Shown: positions 25,239 to 33,547 of the stretch, in pieces
Layout of the letters: the number at the start of each line of letters is the position of its first letter
Position numbering within the stretch: the first letter of the stretch is position 1
NCBI GenBank assembly: GCA_022793195.1
Contig: JAAWCJ010000024.1
Location: 1 to 64,000, forward strand
Length of the DNA: 64,000 nt
Direction: 5' to 3'
From: Lachnospiraceae bacterium
GTDB lineage: Bacteria; Bacillota; Clostridia; Lachnospirales; Lachnospiraceae
The notes under the pieces: model-generated
What the model was told of the DNA's origin: nothing
The model's input: the letters and a program-made list of their open reading frames with translations, nothing else
Databases searched by the model: none
Made by a program: the position numbers and the translations under genes

Positions 25239-26041
25239 ACATTCACACATTCCTTTCCAAATATCTGTTTCACATACCCCAAAACAGTCTCAATTTCTGT
25301 AGATGACTCTCTTTTTCCCATTTCAATGGAAACAAATCCCCGATACCCTTCTTCCTTCAATATCTGAAACAATTCTTCATGAAGTTTCCGCTGCACGATC
25401 AATTCTAATCCCGGCTCGCTGATATGTACATGATTAATATACCTTACCTTTCCTTCCAGCTCTGATATCCGTTCCCCGTTCTGAATTATGGTTCCCACAT
25501 CCAGATTCAGTAAAAAGCCACTGGAATCCACCCTCTCAATCAATTTTAAAGCAGATTCCGTATCATTCACGAAATTCGTATGGTAAATGGGAGGATTGGC
25601 CTCCAGGCCAATGACCGTTTTTTTCACCGCCGCATAATCTCCCAGTTCTTTGAAAAATCCGACAGCCGGTTCCGGATCTGCCCCTTTCGGAAGGTTACGG
25701 TTTTTAGGACAGCCAAATACCAGATTTTTGCAGCCAATGACAGCAGCAAAATCAATGGCCTTCTTTGTATATTCCAATAAAATTTCCCGCTCTTTCTTCG
25801 TACCAAAAACATTTTCTGTACGGCCATACCAAATGGACTGCATGGATGGAATCGTAAGCTGATAATCCTCTTTTAACTGTCTACCCCAGGCTCCGGCCTC
25901 TTCAATCCTCTCATAAGGTTCCTCCGGAAAAATCCTGGTAGGCGCAATTTCCAGGCCGGAATATCCATACTCCTTCATCAAACCGTAAACCTGTAAATCC
26001 ATCCTGGCCGGCCAGCCGATATTTGATATTGATAAATTCAT
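25235..26041 (-). CDS. Sugar phosphate isomerase/epimerase (xylose isomerase-like TIM barrel)
   Basis: 268 residues, the AP_endonuc_2/xylose-isomerase-like fold. Metal-ligand acidic residues are in the expected places: GLEIAP early, GLEANP in the middle (Glu near 160), LLNLDVGT (Asp near 185), HVHISEP (His near 215) and FVSIEMGKRE near the end. It probably isomerises or epimerises a sugar or polyol. It lies between an SDR gene and a GT2 gene in one operon, which suggests that it prepares the sugar they use. Confidence 0.8.
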   Translation of the reverse strand: MNLSISNIGWPARMDLQVYGLMKEYGYSGLEIAPTRIFPEEPYERIEEAGAWGRQLKEDYQLTIPSMQSIWYGRTENVFGTKKEREILLEYTKKAIDFAAVIGCKNLVFGCPKNRNLPKGADPEPAVGFFKELGDYAAVKKTVIGLEANPPIYHTNFVNDTESALKLIERVDSSGFLLNLDVGTIIQNGERISELEGKVRYINHVHISEPGLELIVQRKLHEELFQILKEEGYRGFVSIEMGKRESSTEIETVLGYVKQIFGKECVNV

Positions 26042-26066
26042 CCTTTTGTCTCCTGCTGATTTTTAC

Positions 26067-26990
26067 TTAAAATCTGTCCTGTTTTAAAAATATTTCAATT
26101 TCTCTGAGAACTTTTTCCTTCTCACAGATATAGCCGTCTTTTCCACCGAAAAGCTCTGCATAAATCGTCCTGTAATCATAATTGGCTGTGGGTCCGCTTA
26201 ATTCATTGACGAACTCCTCTCCTGACAGATATCTGTATAATTCCCCGGCAGATACAGGTTCCGTAGCTGCATGCCACAGGGAAATACCCGAACATAAAGC
26301 TGTTTGAATATCGTTCCAAAGTCTTCCAAGATTATAAAACTGATATACACTTCTGCTGTCCGTAAAATTCAGGGCGCTGAACCCAAGATTTTTAAACCTG
26401 GCCTTTAAATCCAGCTTTTCATCATCGGAAATATTTTTTAATTTAAAAAATCCATTATCCTGTAAATCATAAAATGTTTCAATCGCCGCATCTTTTACCG
26501 AAAGCTCTTCCATCTTCTCTTTTTTCAGCATAAAGGGAATCACGTTCTTATAATCATAAATAAAATTCTTTTTTATATTCTTTCCGAAAAGTCCCGGAAG
26601 CCGTACAATCAGCGCATTGGGATATGTTTTCCGTACCCAGAGTTCCAGCTGATACCGGTTATACCCATAAGGGTGAAGATTCTCCGTATCGACAACAGAG
26701 GTTTCATCGACACCACCTGGATTTTTAAATACATCAATGGTTGAAATCAAAACCAGTTTTCCAGGATTTATTTTAGAAATATTTTTTTCTGCCTGAAAGA
26801 TCTGCTCCATGTCCTTTTGGGGAGCGCAGTTGGCAAGGTACTTTTCTGCCCGGAGTCCTGCATAGACCAGCAAATCCGGATTCATCCCATATGCCTCTTC
26901 AATATTTTTAGAATTGTATGCCGCCTCAAACTGTCCGGTTTCATACAGATTGCTACCCACAAAACCGGTATATCCCACCAACATGTTCAT
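26067..26990 (-). CDS. NAD(P)-dependent SDR-type sugar oxidoreductase
   Basis: 307 residues. Extended-SDR fold with the Rossmann loop GYTGFVGSN at residues 6-14, the ISTIDVF segment with the catalytic Ser/Thr near 83, and Tyr108 in PYGYNRYQLE. The position of the usual catalytic Lys of YxxxK is Arg112. The start is ATG 26990 with GAGGGG upstream, rather than the ATG at 27005 that overlaps the previous stop. It is probably a dehydratase, epimerase or reductase of an activated sugar; substrate unknown. Confidence 0.75.
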   Translation of the reverse strand: MNMLVGYTGFVGSNLYETGQFEAAYNSKNIEEAYGMNPDLLVYAGLRAEKYLANCAPQKDMEQIFQAEKNISKINPGKLVLISTIDVFKNPGGVDETSVVDTENLHPYGYNRYQLELWVRKTYPNALIVRLPGLFGKNIKKNFIYDYKNVIPFMLKKEKMEELSVKDAAIETFYDLQDNGFFKLKNISDDEKLDLKARFKNLGFSALNFTDSRSVYQFYNLGRLWNDIQTALCSGISLWHAATEPVSAGELYRYLSGEEFVNELSGPTANYDYRTIYAELFGGKDGYICEKEKVLREIEIFLKQDRF

Positions 26991-27001
26991 GGTATGTCCC
27001 C

Positions 27002-27943
27002 TCATTTTGTTATTTTTTCAATACTTTCAAAACTATATTGTTTTCGTTTAAATACCAGATTCACCAAGAGCTGCAAATACTTTATAATAACTGTCAGTAT
27101 CCCAAACAGCCCCAAAAAAGCAAATGACAAAAACAAAATCGTAGTGGTCCACCCTTCAATCGGATGGGAAGTCAGGTAGATAACCAGTGAATATATTACC
27201 ATAAAGACAGACATGAGCATCATGAGCATCGTCATAACCAATGAAAACCGATACCCCACCTCTGTAAATAAAATCAGTAAATCCATCGCGAGGCCCGTTC
27301 TGTAATTTTTTTCTTTCTTGTCCGTCCTATAATCTTCCCTCCCCTCCCGTGGGACGTATTTCATATGATCTGTTTTTAACCCACAGCTGGCATATACAGC
27401 CTTTCTGTAAGGTATCGTCTTATTCATGGAACTGATCCTGTTGATCACTCTCCTGCTTAAAATGCGAAACCGCTCCGTCGATAATTGATAGCTTAAGTCG
27501 GTAAAGCAGTCAAACACTTTGTAAAAAATCCTGGACGACAGCCTTTCCCTTTTATCCGGGGAAGTGCTGACAATATCATATCCTTCCAGTGAGCGCCGGT
27601 AAACTCCCATAACCTCCGCTTCATCAAAATCCCGGACCACAGAATCAAACTCAAAAACAAAATCTCCGATTGTCAAATCCATCCCCGCATTCATTGCTGT
27701 TTCCAATCCATGAAAATAGCTCATATTTAATACGGAAACATTCGATGCCGCGGCTTCCCTGCTGGCTTTTCGGATCTCATCGACACTGCCGTCCGTGGAG
27801 GCATCATTGACGCAGATAATCTCCGAATACTCAAAATTTCTTTCCAAAATCCCCATAAGCATCCCCAGAAACTGTCCCACCCATTCCTGCACATTGTGTA
27901 CATAGACAACGGCAGATATGAAATTTTTTTCCTTATTAACCAT
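27002..27943 (-). CDS. GT2 glycosyltransferase with two C-terminal membrane helices
   Basis: 313 residues. The GT-A domain has VNDASTDGS near residue 45 and a FEFDSVVRDFD segment in place of a clean DxD near 97. Two helices follow (about 240-262 and 272-300). The plan is like GtrB/PglC-linked lipid-phosphate transferases, but the metal motif is degenerate, so specificity is uncertain. It overlaps the FAD oxidoreductase gene by 8 bp. Confidence 0.78.
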   Translation of the reverse strand: MVNKEKNFISAVVYVHNVQEWVGQFLGMLMGILERNFEYSEIICVNDASTDGSVDEIRKASREAAASNVSVLNMSYFHGLETAMNAGMDLTIGDFVFEFDSVVRDFDEAEVMGVYRRSLEGYDIVSTSPDKRERLSSRIFYKVFDCFTDLSYQLSTERFRILSRRVINRISSMNKTIPYRKAVYASCGLKTDHMKYVPREGREDYRTDKKEKNYRTGLAMDLLILFTEVGYRFSLVMTMLMMLMSVFMVIYSLVIYLTSHPIEGWTTTILFLSFAFLGLFGILTVIIKYLQLLVNLVFKRKQYSFESIEKITK

Positions 27944-29066
27944 TTTTCAGTACCTCATCTAAATCGTATACCGTATTGATTTTCCCGGACAATACTCCCA
28001 CACACGTAGGATTTGTAGAATAAATTCGGATTACTGTCGGCCGTGAATCATCAATTTCCGAACTCATCAAAATTGGTTTCATGGAAAACAGCGATTCTTT
28101 ATACTCAAAATCATATTCTTCACGCAGGTATTTCCGCGCAAGGCTTGCCATATATGGAAATGCTGAGTCCGGTTTTGCAGGGCAGCTGTTACAATTTCCC
28201 AAACGCCCCGGATAACAGTAACCTTTACATTTTTTCTGACATTCAAAAGCAGGCAAAGCTTCATAACTGGTGGTATGAGGTGTAAAGGTCACCGATGTAA
28301 GAGAATGGATTCCTGTTTTTCCAAAAGGCATAATTGAAAAAAAAGGGCCGTCCATGACGGTAAAGCCATATTCTTTTAAAGCCTCATTGGCATCACACAG
28401 AATAATCTCACATAATTCATACTTAATCCTGAACTTTTCATACCCCAACATATTCAGGATCCCATTTGTCCCGGCATATGCCGCATTAAGAAGAAATCCT
28501 GTCCGGTACTCATTCCCCTCAGTATCCAGAATCAGATAACTATCCTGTAATTTTTCAATGGAATGAATTCTGACGTTATATCTGACAATTACATTTTTAA
28601 GCGAAGACAGCTGTTCCAGGTAATAATCTTTCAAAATCATTGCATCATACGTATATTCCCTTGTCGCAAATGCGCTGTCGCACATCCCCTTTTTAAAAAA
28701 CCTCTCCGCATGCAGCTCCTCGCAGGGAATCCCCGCCGCCTTACAAAAATGTTTAAACTGTTCTCCATTTGACCAGGAATATTCTGCCGATGTGGCATAT
28801 ACCTTGTGAAATTCCCGGTTGATACAGAAACTGAAATCCCTGTTAAACCGTTCAAAATAACCGGCCGATTTCATTGCAGTGGAAATAGAGCGGGGATAAT
28901 GATATCCCTGGTGCACTCTCGCCTGGTTGACATAAGTGGCGCGCCCAAAAGCTTCAGGATCACACTCTAAAACGAGAACTTTTTCCCTCCTCCTGCCACA
29001 AAACAGCGCCGCATATAAACCATACAAGCCGGCGCCTACAATGATTTTGTCAAAGCCCTCCTTCAT
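27936..29066 (-). CDS. FAD-dependent oxidoreductase with a cysteine-rich insertion
   Basis: 376 residues from ATG 29066 (GGAGGT upstream). The N-terminal FAD Rossmann fold has VGAGLYGLYAA near residue 10 and the ribose-binding Glu in VLVLECD near 34. It belongs to the DAO/GlpD-like group by layout. Residues 276-295 contain five cysteines spaced C-x3-C-x3-C-x7-C-x2-C, together with two Gly-Tyr pairs, as expected for a metal or Fe-S site and unusual for this family. It is encoded with a GT2, an SDR and a sugar isomerase, so oxidation of a sugar or polyol is plausible; no substrate can be assigned. Confidence 0.72.
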   Translation of the reverse strand: MKEGFDKIIVGAGLYGLYAALFCGRRREKVLVLECDPEAFGRATYVNQARVHQGYHYPRSISTAMKSAGYFERFNRDFSFCINREFHKVYATSAEYSWSNGEQFKHFCKAAGIPCEELHAERFFKKGMCDSAFATREYTYDAMILKDYYLEQLSSLKNVIVRYNVRIHSIEKLQDSYLILDTEGNEYRTGFLLNAAYAGTNGILNMLGYEKFRIKYELCEIILCDANEALKEYGFTVMDGPFFSIMPFGKTGIHSLTSVTFTPHTTSYEALPAFECQKKCKGYCYPGRLGNCNSCPAKPDSAFPYMASLARKYLREEYDFEYKESLFSMKPILMSSEIDDSRPTVIRIYSTNPTCVGVLSGKINTVYDLDEVLKNG

Positions 29067-29095
29067 CTGTACCTCCACTGGAAAATATTCCGTTT

Positions 29096-30166
29096 TTAAT
29101 ACTCCAGCCATTTTTTACACACGGATTTTATACGGCTGACGCATATCCCCAACAAAATTGAAATGACAAAAACACCAACGGTCCGTGACAACACATACAA
29201 AATGCAGCCTACACTGCTTGACAAAAAATACGGCCTCATAAAAATCCTGAGCATCAAATATTCCAGAGGATCATGAAAAAGATAGACATAAAATAAGTTC
29301 CTGATCACAAGATTCCACACTGCATGGTCTGCGGCACGTTTAAAAATCCTGGAACAAACATCAGCCAGCAAATATGCCATAAAAGAGCCTGATAAAACCA
29401 CGAAAAAATCATCTAATATTTCATATCTGGAATTCAAAATTTCAACAGCCAAAACAATCGTAAATGCTGTTATAACCTTACGTAAATTCCATTGCCTGAC
29501 TTTTCGTTCATACTCAAAGCAATATCCCAGGGCAAAATAAAAAATATACTGGAGACCTGTTTTTAATTTCAAAACATCGAAAGGCAGAAAATCGTATGTC
29601 AACTGGATTATCCCTGCAATGAACAACAAGGCATAGATACTGTGTACCTTAGCCTTGGATAATATTTTTTTCAGACAAACAAAAATCACGATACACCAGA
29701 AAAGCGCTGCCAGAAACCATAAGTGCCCGCTGTCATGCCCGGACAAAAAACCCTTTAAAGCCTGTAAAAAACTTTCGTTATTATAAAAATTCCCTATCCT
29801 TTTCACCGGCAACATGAACAGCCAGCCACAAACAAAATACGGGATCAGCAGCCTTTTCGCCTTTGATTTCACTATTTCATCAAAAGTCCCCATGGGCCTC
29901 AATGCAAGTACCGCGCCTGAAAGCATAAAGAACAAAGGCATATGGAACCCATATACCCAACGTGAAAGGTCAATATACCCCCCCCCGGTAATCAATGTAT
30001 ATATCCAACTTACTGTACCCGGCACTTCATACGCAATACCTCCATACTCCGTGTGTAAATCCAAATAGGCGCTATGACCAATCACAACAAAAACCGTAGC
30101 AATCAGTCTCAGCCAATCATATACTTCTACTCTTCCACCTTCCGCTTTTTTCTCCAACGTATCCAT
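29096..30166 (-). CDS. Acyltransferase family 3 membrane protein
   Basis: 356 residues and about ten membrane helices. The N-terminal YDWLRLIATVFVVIGHSAY block, with its catalytic His near residue 35, is typical of acyltransferase-3 (OafA/NodX) proteins, followed by GFHMPLFFMLSG near 75. These enzymes put acetyl or other short acyl groups on sugars of surface glycans. It follows the large membrane protein in the same block (12 bp gap) and probably decorates the locus product. Confidence 0.86.
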   Translation of the reverse strand: MDTLEKKAEGGRVEVYDWLRLIATVFVVIGHSAYLDLHTEYGGIAYEVPGTVSWIYTLITGGGYIDLSRWVYGFHMPLFFMLSGAVLALRPMGTFDEIVKSKAKRLLIPYFVCGWLFMLPVKRIGNFYNNESFLQALKGFLSGHDSGHLWFLAALFWCIVIFVCLKKILSKAKVHSIYALLFIAGIIQLTYDFLPFDVLKLKTGLQYIFYFALGYCFEYERKVRQWNLRKVITAFTIVLAVEILNSRYEILDDFFVVLSGSFMAYLLADVCSRIFKRAADHAVWNLVIRNLFYVYLFHDPLEYLMLRIFMRPYFLSSSVGCILYVLSRTVGVFVISILLGICVSRIKSVCKKWLEY

Positions 30167-30177
30167 CCCAAGCCCCC

Positions 30178-32325
30178 CTATTGTACTTTTATCTTTTCTT
30201 TTGCATCTGGGGATGCTTTCTTAAAAAGGCCGGCCAGTTTATGGAGAATAATGTAAAAGCAAGTCTGAATAAACCCAAAATACCAGAGTACATAACTCAT
30301 ATGCGTATGGATATAGGAATGTGCTTTTGCCAGACAAAACCAGGATACCGACGTGACAAAAAAGACAATATACATTGATAACAATTCTGTATTTAATTTT
30401 TTCTCTTTATATTCATATCCGAAAATACAGAGCGGGACGATGCAGATCAAAGGAAACCAGTTGCCTGTAATACCCGCCAGCACCTCCGTGGGAAAATGGA
30501 AATACTTACAATAAACCTCCCATACAGATGCATTAAAAGCTTCCCTGTGGACCGCAACATTATATTCATTTATATCAGCTCCCTGGGTTCTCCTGAGCAC
30601 ATCCTCCCGGAATATTGTTTTCAGGCCTTCCAGAAGATCCCCGTTTCCACGCATGGGAGCATGGAGGCAAAGCGCTGCTGCAAACCCCAGTAACGCTGCA
30701 ATCCCCAGAATAAATATGGTTCTGGCCAGCAGCAAAGACCTGTCTTTGTCCTTTCTTAAAACCGCTGCTGCAAAATCCACCAGTGGAAACGAAATCAGCC
30801 CCATCATAATCACCGATATGTATTCATAGCCGCACAGGCATTTCCCTGTAATCGCTATAAAGGCTATGATATAACTGATCATCCTGCATTTGGAGCTGTG
30901 GATCTTCCACGCACAAAAAAGACCTGCCGCCATGGGAATAAACCAGGTAAACTCCACCCAATAAAAATTCCTGGCAAAATTGACAATCCATGGAGACAGC
31001 CAAAAAGTAACAAAAAAACATCCTGCCAATGTCCTGTTATATTTGCAGGCAAGAAGCATTACAATAAGAACAAATACCACTGCCGTCCCGATAGAACATA
31101 AAAGGTTTAAATTGGCAATCACTTCATTTACAGGCATATACCGCGCCAGCCGCTTAAATACTTTTCCCTGCAGCCCATATTGGCTCGTATATGCAGTCAA
31201 TAGCCCCGGAGGCAGCTTTTCCTTGTCCAAATTATAAAATGACACATTCTCCAGACTTCCATACTTTGCTTCCGTAAGAATCCTGGCGCTGTCTAAAGAA
31301 ATAAATATCCAGGAACCTCCGGTATCCTCCGCTTTTGTAATCTGAAAAATTTCACCATTTTCAAATTCTATATAGTTGCCTTCTTTTGCAATTTCCTTTG
31401 TATACAAATTAGCGCTTATTGCAACTGCCGGTTCCGATCGAGAATAACCATTCCGCCAATATTCATTTGTCAGGAACTCCAAATCATAAGAAACCAACCG
31501 TCCCTTCACATCGTAATATCTTCCCATTCCGAAACCGTTTTCACTGCTGTCAGAAAAGCCAATCCCTTTCTGGTCAGCATAAATCATGCCTGTTACCAAA
31601 GTCTCACTGTCTGCCTGGAATCCCTCAAAATAAACATTCTGGTTATCCATGGAATTGTACATATAATTCCAGGAGAGTATTGCAGTCATAAAAAGACCTG
31701 CCGCCGCTATTTTTACATATTTCCTATAATCCGCTTTTAAACAGCCGCCACATCCATATCCCCATACTGCAATCATAAAAAAAATGATTAAAACTTTTTC
31801 CTGGAATGTAAATGTAGATTCCCCATAGGCATATCCCACGAGAATATTGCCAGAAACAGTTTCGTCAGGCAAATAATCTGAATCTACAGCCACCAGAGAA
31901 GGACCTGCAGGAGAACCGGTAACAGAAAATTTCAACGTATAAACCTTCCCTTTTTGCAAATTTGCACTTGTAAAAAGCTTGTACCAGGTTTTCTCTTTTA
32001 TATCTTTTAACTCTGTCTCAATGGTATCTAAGGCTTTTCCATTTCCATCAATGACTGTTAACTCTATGAAACCTGTATTCTCAGCAGGTATATCCGATAA
32101 AAAAATTTCAAAGCCTTTAAAATGAGAATTTTCCGGTGAAAACTGCATCTCAAAATCTGTTTTTCCAAGATCAATTTGCTCCAGAAAATCTTCCTCAGAA
32201 ATCTGGGTATAATCTACCTCGTCACAAAAATATCCATGTGTAAATATATCCATCGGCCCGATAAGTATAATTATCAAAATCAGAATTAGCGTGCCCGCCG
32301 CCATAAGCCTTGCTTTCTTGTCCAT
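30178..32325 (-). CDS. Large membrane protein, possible GT-C transferase
   Basis: 715 residues. One N-terminal helix (about 7-27) is followed by about 170 external residues rich in beta structure, another helix, a second external domain of roughly 150 residues (about 215-380), then about ten helices. FCDEVDY just after the first helix resembles an external acidic motif but does not match the GT39 pattern well. No family is recognised. It is the first gene of the third transcription block, behind a strong promoter. Possibilities are a GT-C glycosyltransferase or a glycan-modifying membrane protein. Confidence 0.55.
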   Translation of the reverse strand: MDKKARLMAAGTLILILIIILIGPMDIFTHGYFCDEVDYTQISEEDFLEQIDLGKTDFEMQFSPENSHFKGFEIFLSDIPAENTGFIELTVIDGNGKALDTIETELKDIKEKTWYKLFTSANLQKGKVYTLKFSVTGSPAGPSLVAVDSDYLPDETVSGNILVGYAYGESTFTFQEKVLIIFFMIAVWGYGCGGCLKADYRKYVKIAAAGLFMTAILSWNYMYNSMDNQNVYFEGFQADSETLVTGMIYADQKGIGFSDSSENGFGMGRYYDVKGRLVSYDLEFLTNEYWRNGYSRSEPAVAISANLYTKEIAKEGNYIEFENGEIFQITKAEDTGGSWIFISLDSARILTEAKYGSLENVSFYNLDKEKLPPGLLTAYTSQYGLQGKVFKRLARYMPVNEVIANLNLLCSIGTAVVFVLIVMLLACKYNRTLAGCFFVTFWLSPWIVNFARNFYWVEFTWFIPMAAGLFCAWKIHSSKCRMISYIIAFIAITGKCLCGYEYISVIMMGLISFPLVDFAAAVLRKDKDRSLLLARTIFILGIAALLGFAAALCLHAPMRGNGDLLEGLKTIFREDVLRRTQGADINEYNVAVHREAFNASVWEVYCKYFHFPTEVLAGITGNWFPLICIVPLCIFGYEYKEKKLNTELLSMYIVFFVTSVSWFCLAKAHSYIHTHMSYVLWYFGFIQTCFYIILHKLAGLFKKASPDAKEKIKVQ

Positions 32326-32357
32326 CTGCCCATCTCCGTTTAATTATAAGTATAATT

Positions 32358-32386
32358 ATTATATATCATTTCAAAAACAAGGGCAA
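32358..32386 (-). promoter_or_regulatory. Sigma-A promoter of the 32.3-19 kb block
   Basis: On the minus strand, TTGCCC (32381-32386), a 17-nt spacer and an exact TATAAT (32358-32363), about 33 nt before the ATG of the 715-residue protein. Preceded upstream by a terminator at 32489-32520, so the block can be expressed independently of the genes to its right. Confidence 0.8.
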
Positions 32387-32414
32387 ATAATTTTTAATAT
32401 TTATTTTACATGTT

Positions 32415-32473
32415 ACCGCCGATTGGCAAGAGCATACACGGTCGGAGTTTGTGCGTCCTTGCCAATCGACGGT
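32415..32473. repeat. Inverted repeat between terminator and promoter
   Basis: The 16-nt arms ACCGCCGATTGGCAAG (32415-32430) and 32458-32473 match with one mismatch, separated by 27 nt. There is no U-tract on either strand, so this is not a terminator. It stands 30 nt upstream of the -35 of the block-3 promoter, where a regulator could bind. It could equally be a remnant of a small element. Confidence 0.55.
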
Positions 32474-32488
32474 ATGATCAATGGATAC

Positions 32489-32520
32489 AAAAAAGATGGC
32501 TAAAAAATAGCCATCTTTTT
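32489..32520 (-). terminator. Bidirectional terminator after the MBOAT/SGNH pair
   Basis: A 13-bp stem, AAAAAGATGGCTA and its complement, around a short A-rich (plus) or T-rich (minus) loop. On the minus strand the stem ends in TTTTTTG. It lies about 30 bp beyond the stop of the SGNH gene and ends block 2. Confidence 0.85.
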
Positions 32521-32551
32521 CCCAATCAGACCCACCATATATAAAATAATT

Positions 32552-33535
32552 TTACTGTAAAGCCTGTTCCCATATATTCCCTTCAACTGTCCTCATGTCG
32601 GTGACGTCATAGTGATTAACAATGTATTCACCCAAAAAATCTGTCACTTTTATCGTTCCACTGTCATTCAAGTGTCCGATATCGAAGAAATCGGTATCAC
32701 CATCTAGGCCAATTTCTTCAATATGTTCAAACAAATTAAGATATGCACAGTTGTTTTCTTCTGCATATTTTTTCATTGCATCACCATGTGTATATTCACC
32801 TCCCCATGGAACCGTATAAAAAAGAATACTTATATTATTTTCATCGCAAATACGAACTATTGAGTCTAAAACTTCTAAAGCGTCCGCCGGCAGTTCCTCT
32901 TGATTAAACGCAGACGGATCCGGAATTGTTATCGGCTCAGCGCTGTCCGCTGCCACATAACCCATTGATTTAAAAAGATCATGTTGATACGTATTATTTC
33001 GGAAATTATATTGCGTAATGTTTATCCAATCATCATGAAAAGCGCATAATGGCATATAATAAGACAAATATCGTTCTTTGTCGTCACCAAAACACTGTTT
33101 TAAATATTGCTTTTTCGTGTCGGAGTTCGGCAACGCCTTGGTAATATAAATTTCTCCGGTCATATCAGTATCCTGAAGCACATATCCTGCAAGATAAGCC
33201 TCAATAAGAACAAGCTTCGGCGATTGCGTACGAAGGGAATCCTCGAGAAACAACTTTGTTGTATTTATTCGCTGCCAATCGCATCCATAATTATATGCTC
33301 CGATTCCATACTTCTTATACAGCTCCATAGGAGCCAGTTCTCTCCACATATGGCTGCTGCCATATCCTATCACTTCAAAGGAATCCTCCGGCATACTGTG
33401 AAATGTATCAATCCCCATAAATACAATGTCCGTATTCAATGGGCGTACCAGTAGACCCAGGTAGTATATCCCCACCAATGTCAACACCAATGTCACGGCA
33501 CAACCTACCAGCCTTTTGACAATTCTCTTTTTCAT
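32552..33535 (-). CDS. Membrane-anchored SGNH-like protein paired with MBOAT
   Basis: 327 residues. One N-terminal membrane helix (about 8-28) and an external SGNH-like domain: GYGSSHMWRELAP near residues 57-69 contains the nucleophile region, and FFDIGHLND near 285 gives the DxxH block. It follows the MBOAT gene after 12 bp with a good ribosome site (GGAGGG). Pairs like this (AlgI with AlgJ/X, DltB with DltD, PatA/PatB-like) acylate external polysaccharides, and that is its probable role here. Confidence 0.78.
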   Translation of the reverse strand: MKKRIVKRLVGCAVTLVLTLVGIYYLGLLVRPLNTDIVFMGIDTFHSMPEDSFEVIGYGSSHMWRELAPMELYKKYGIGAYNYGCDWQRINTTKLFLEDSLRTQSPKLVLIEAYLAGYVLQDTDMTGEIYITKALPNSDTKKQYLKQCFGDDKERYLSYYMPLCAFHDDWINITQYNFRNNTYQHDLFKSMGYVAADSAEPITIPDPSAFNQEELPADALEVLDSIVRICDENNISILFYTVPWGGEYTHGDAMKKYAEENNCAYLNLFEHIEEIGLDGDTDFFDIGHLNDSGTIKVTDFLGEYIVNHYDVTDMRTVEGNIWEQALQ

Positions 33536-33547
33536 ACCTATCCCTCC

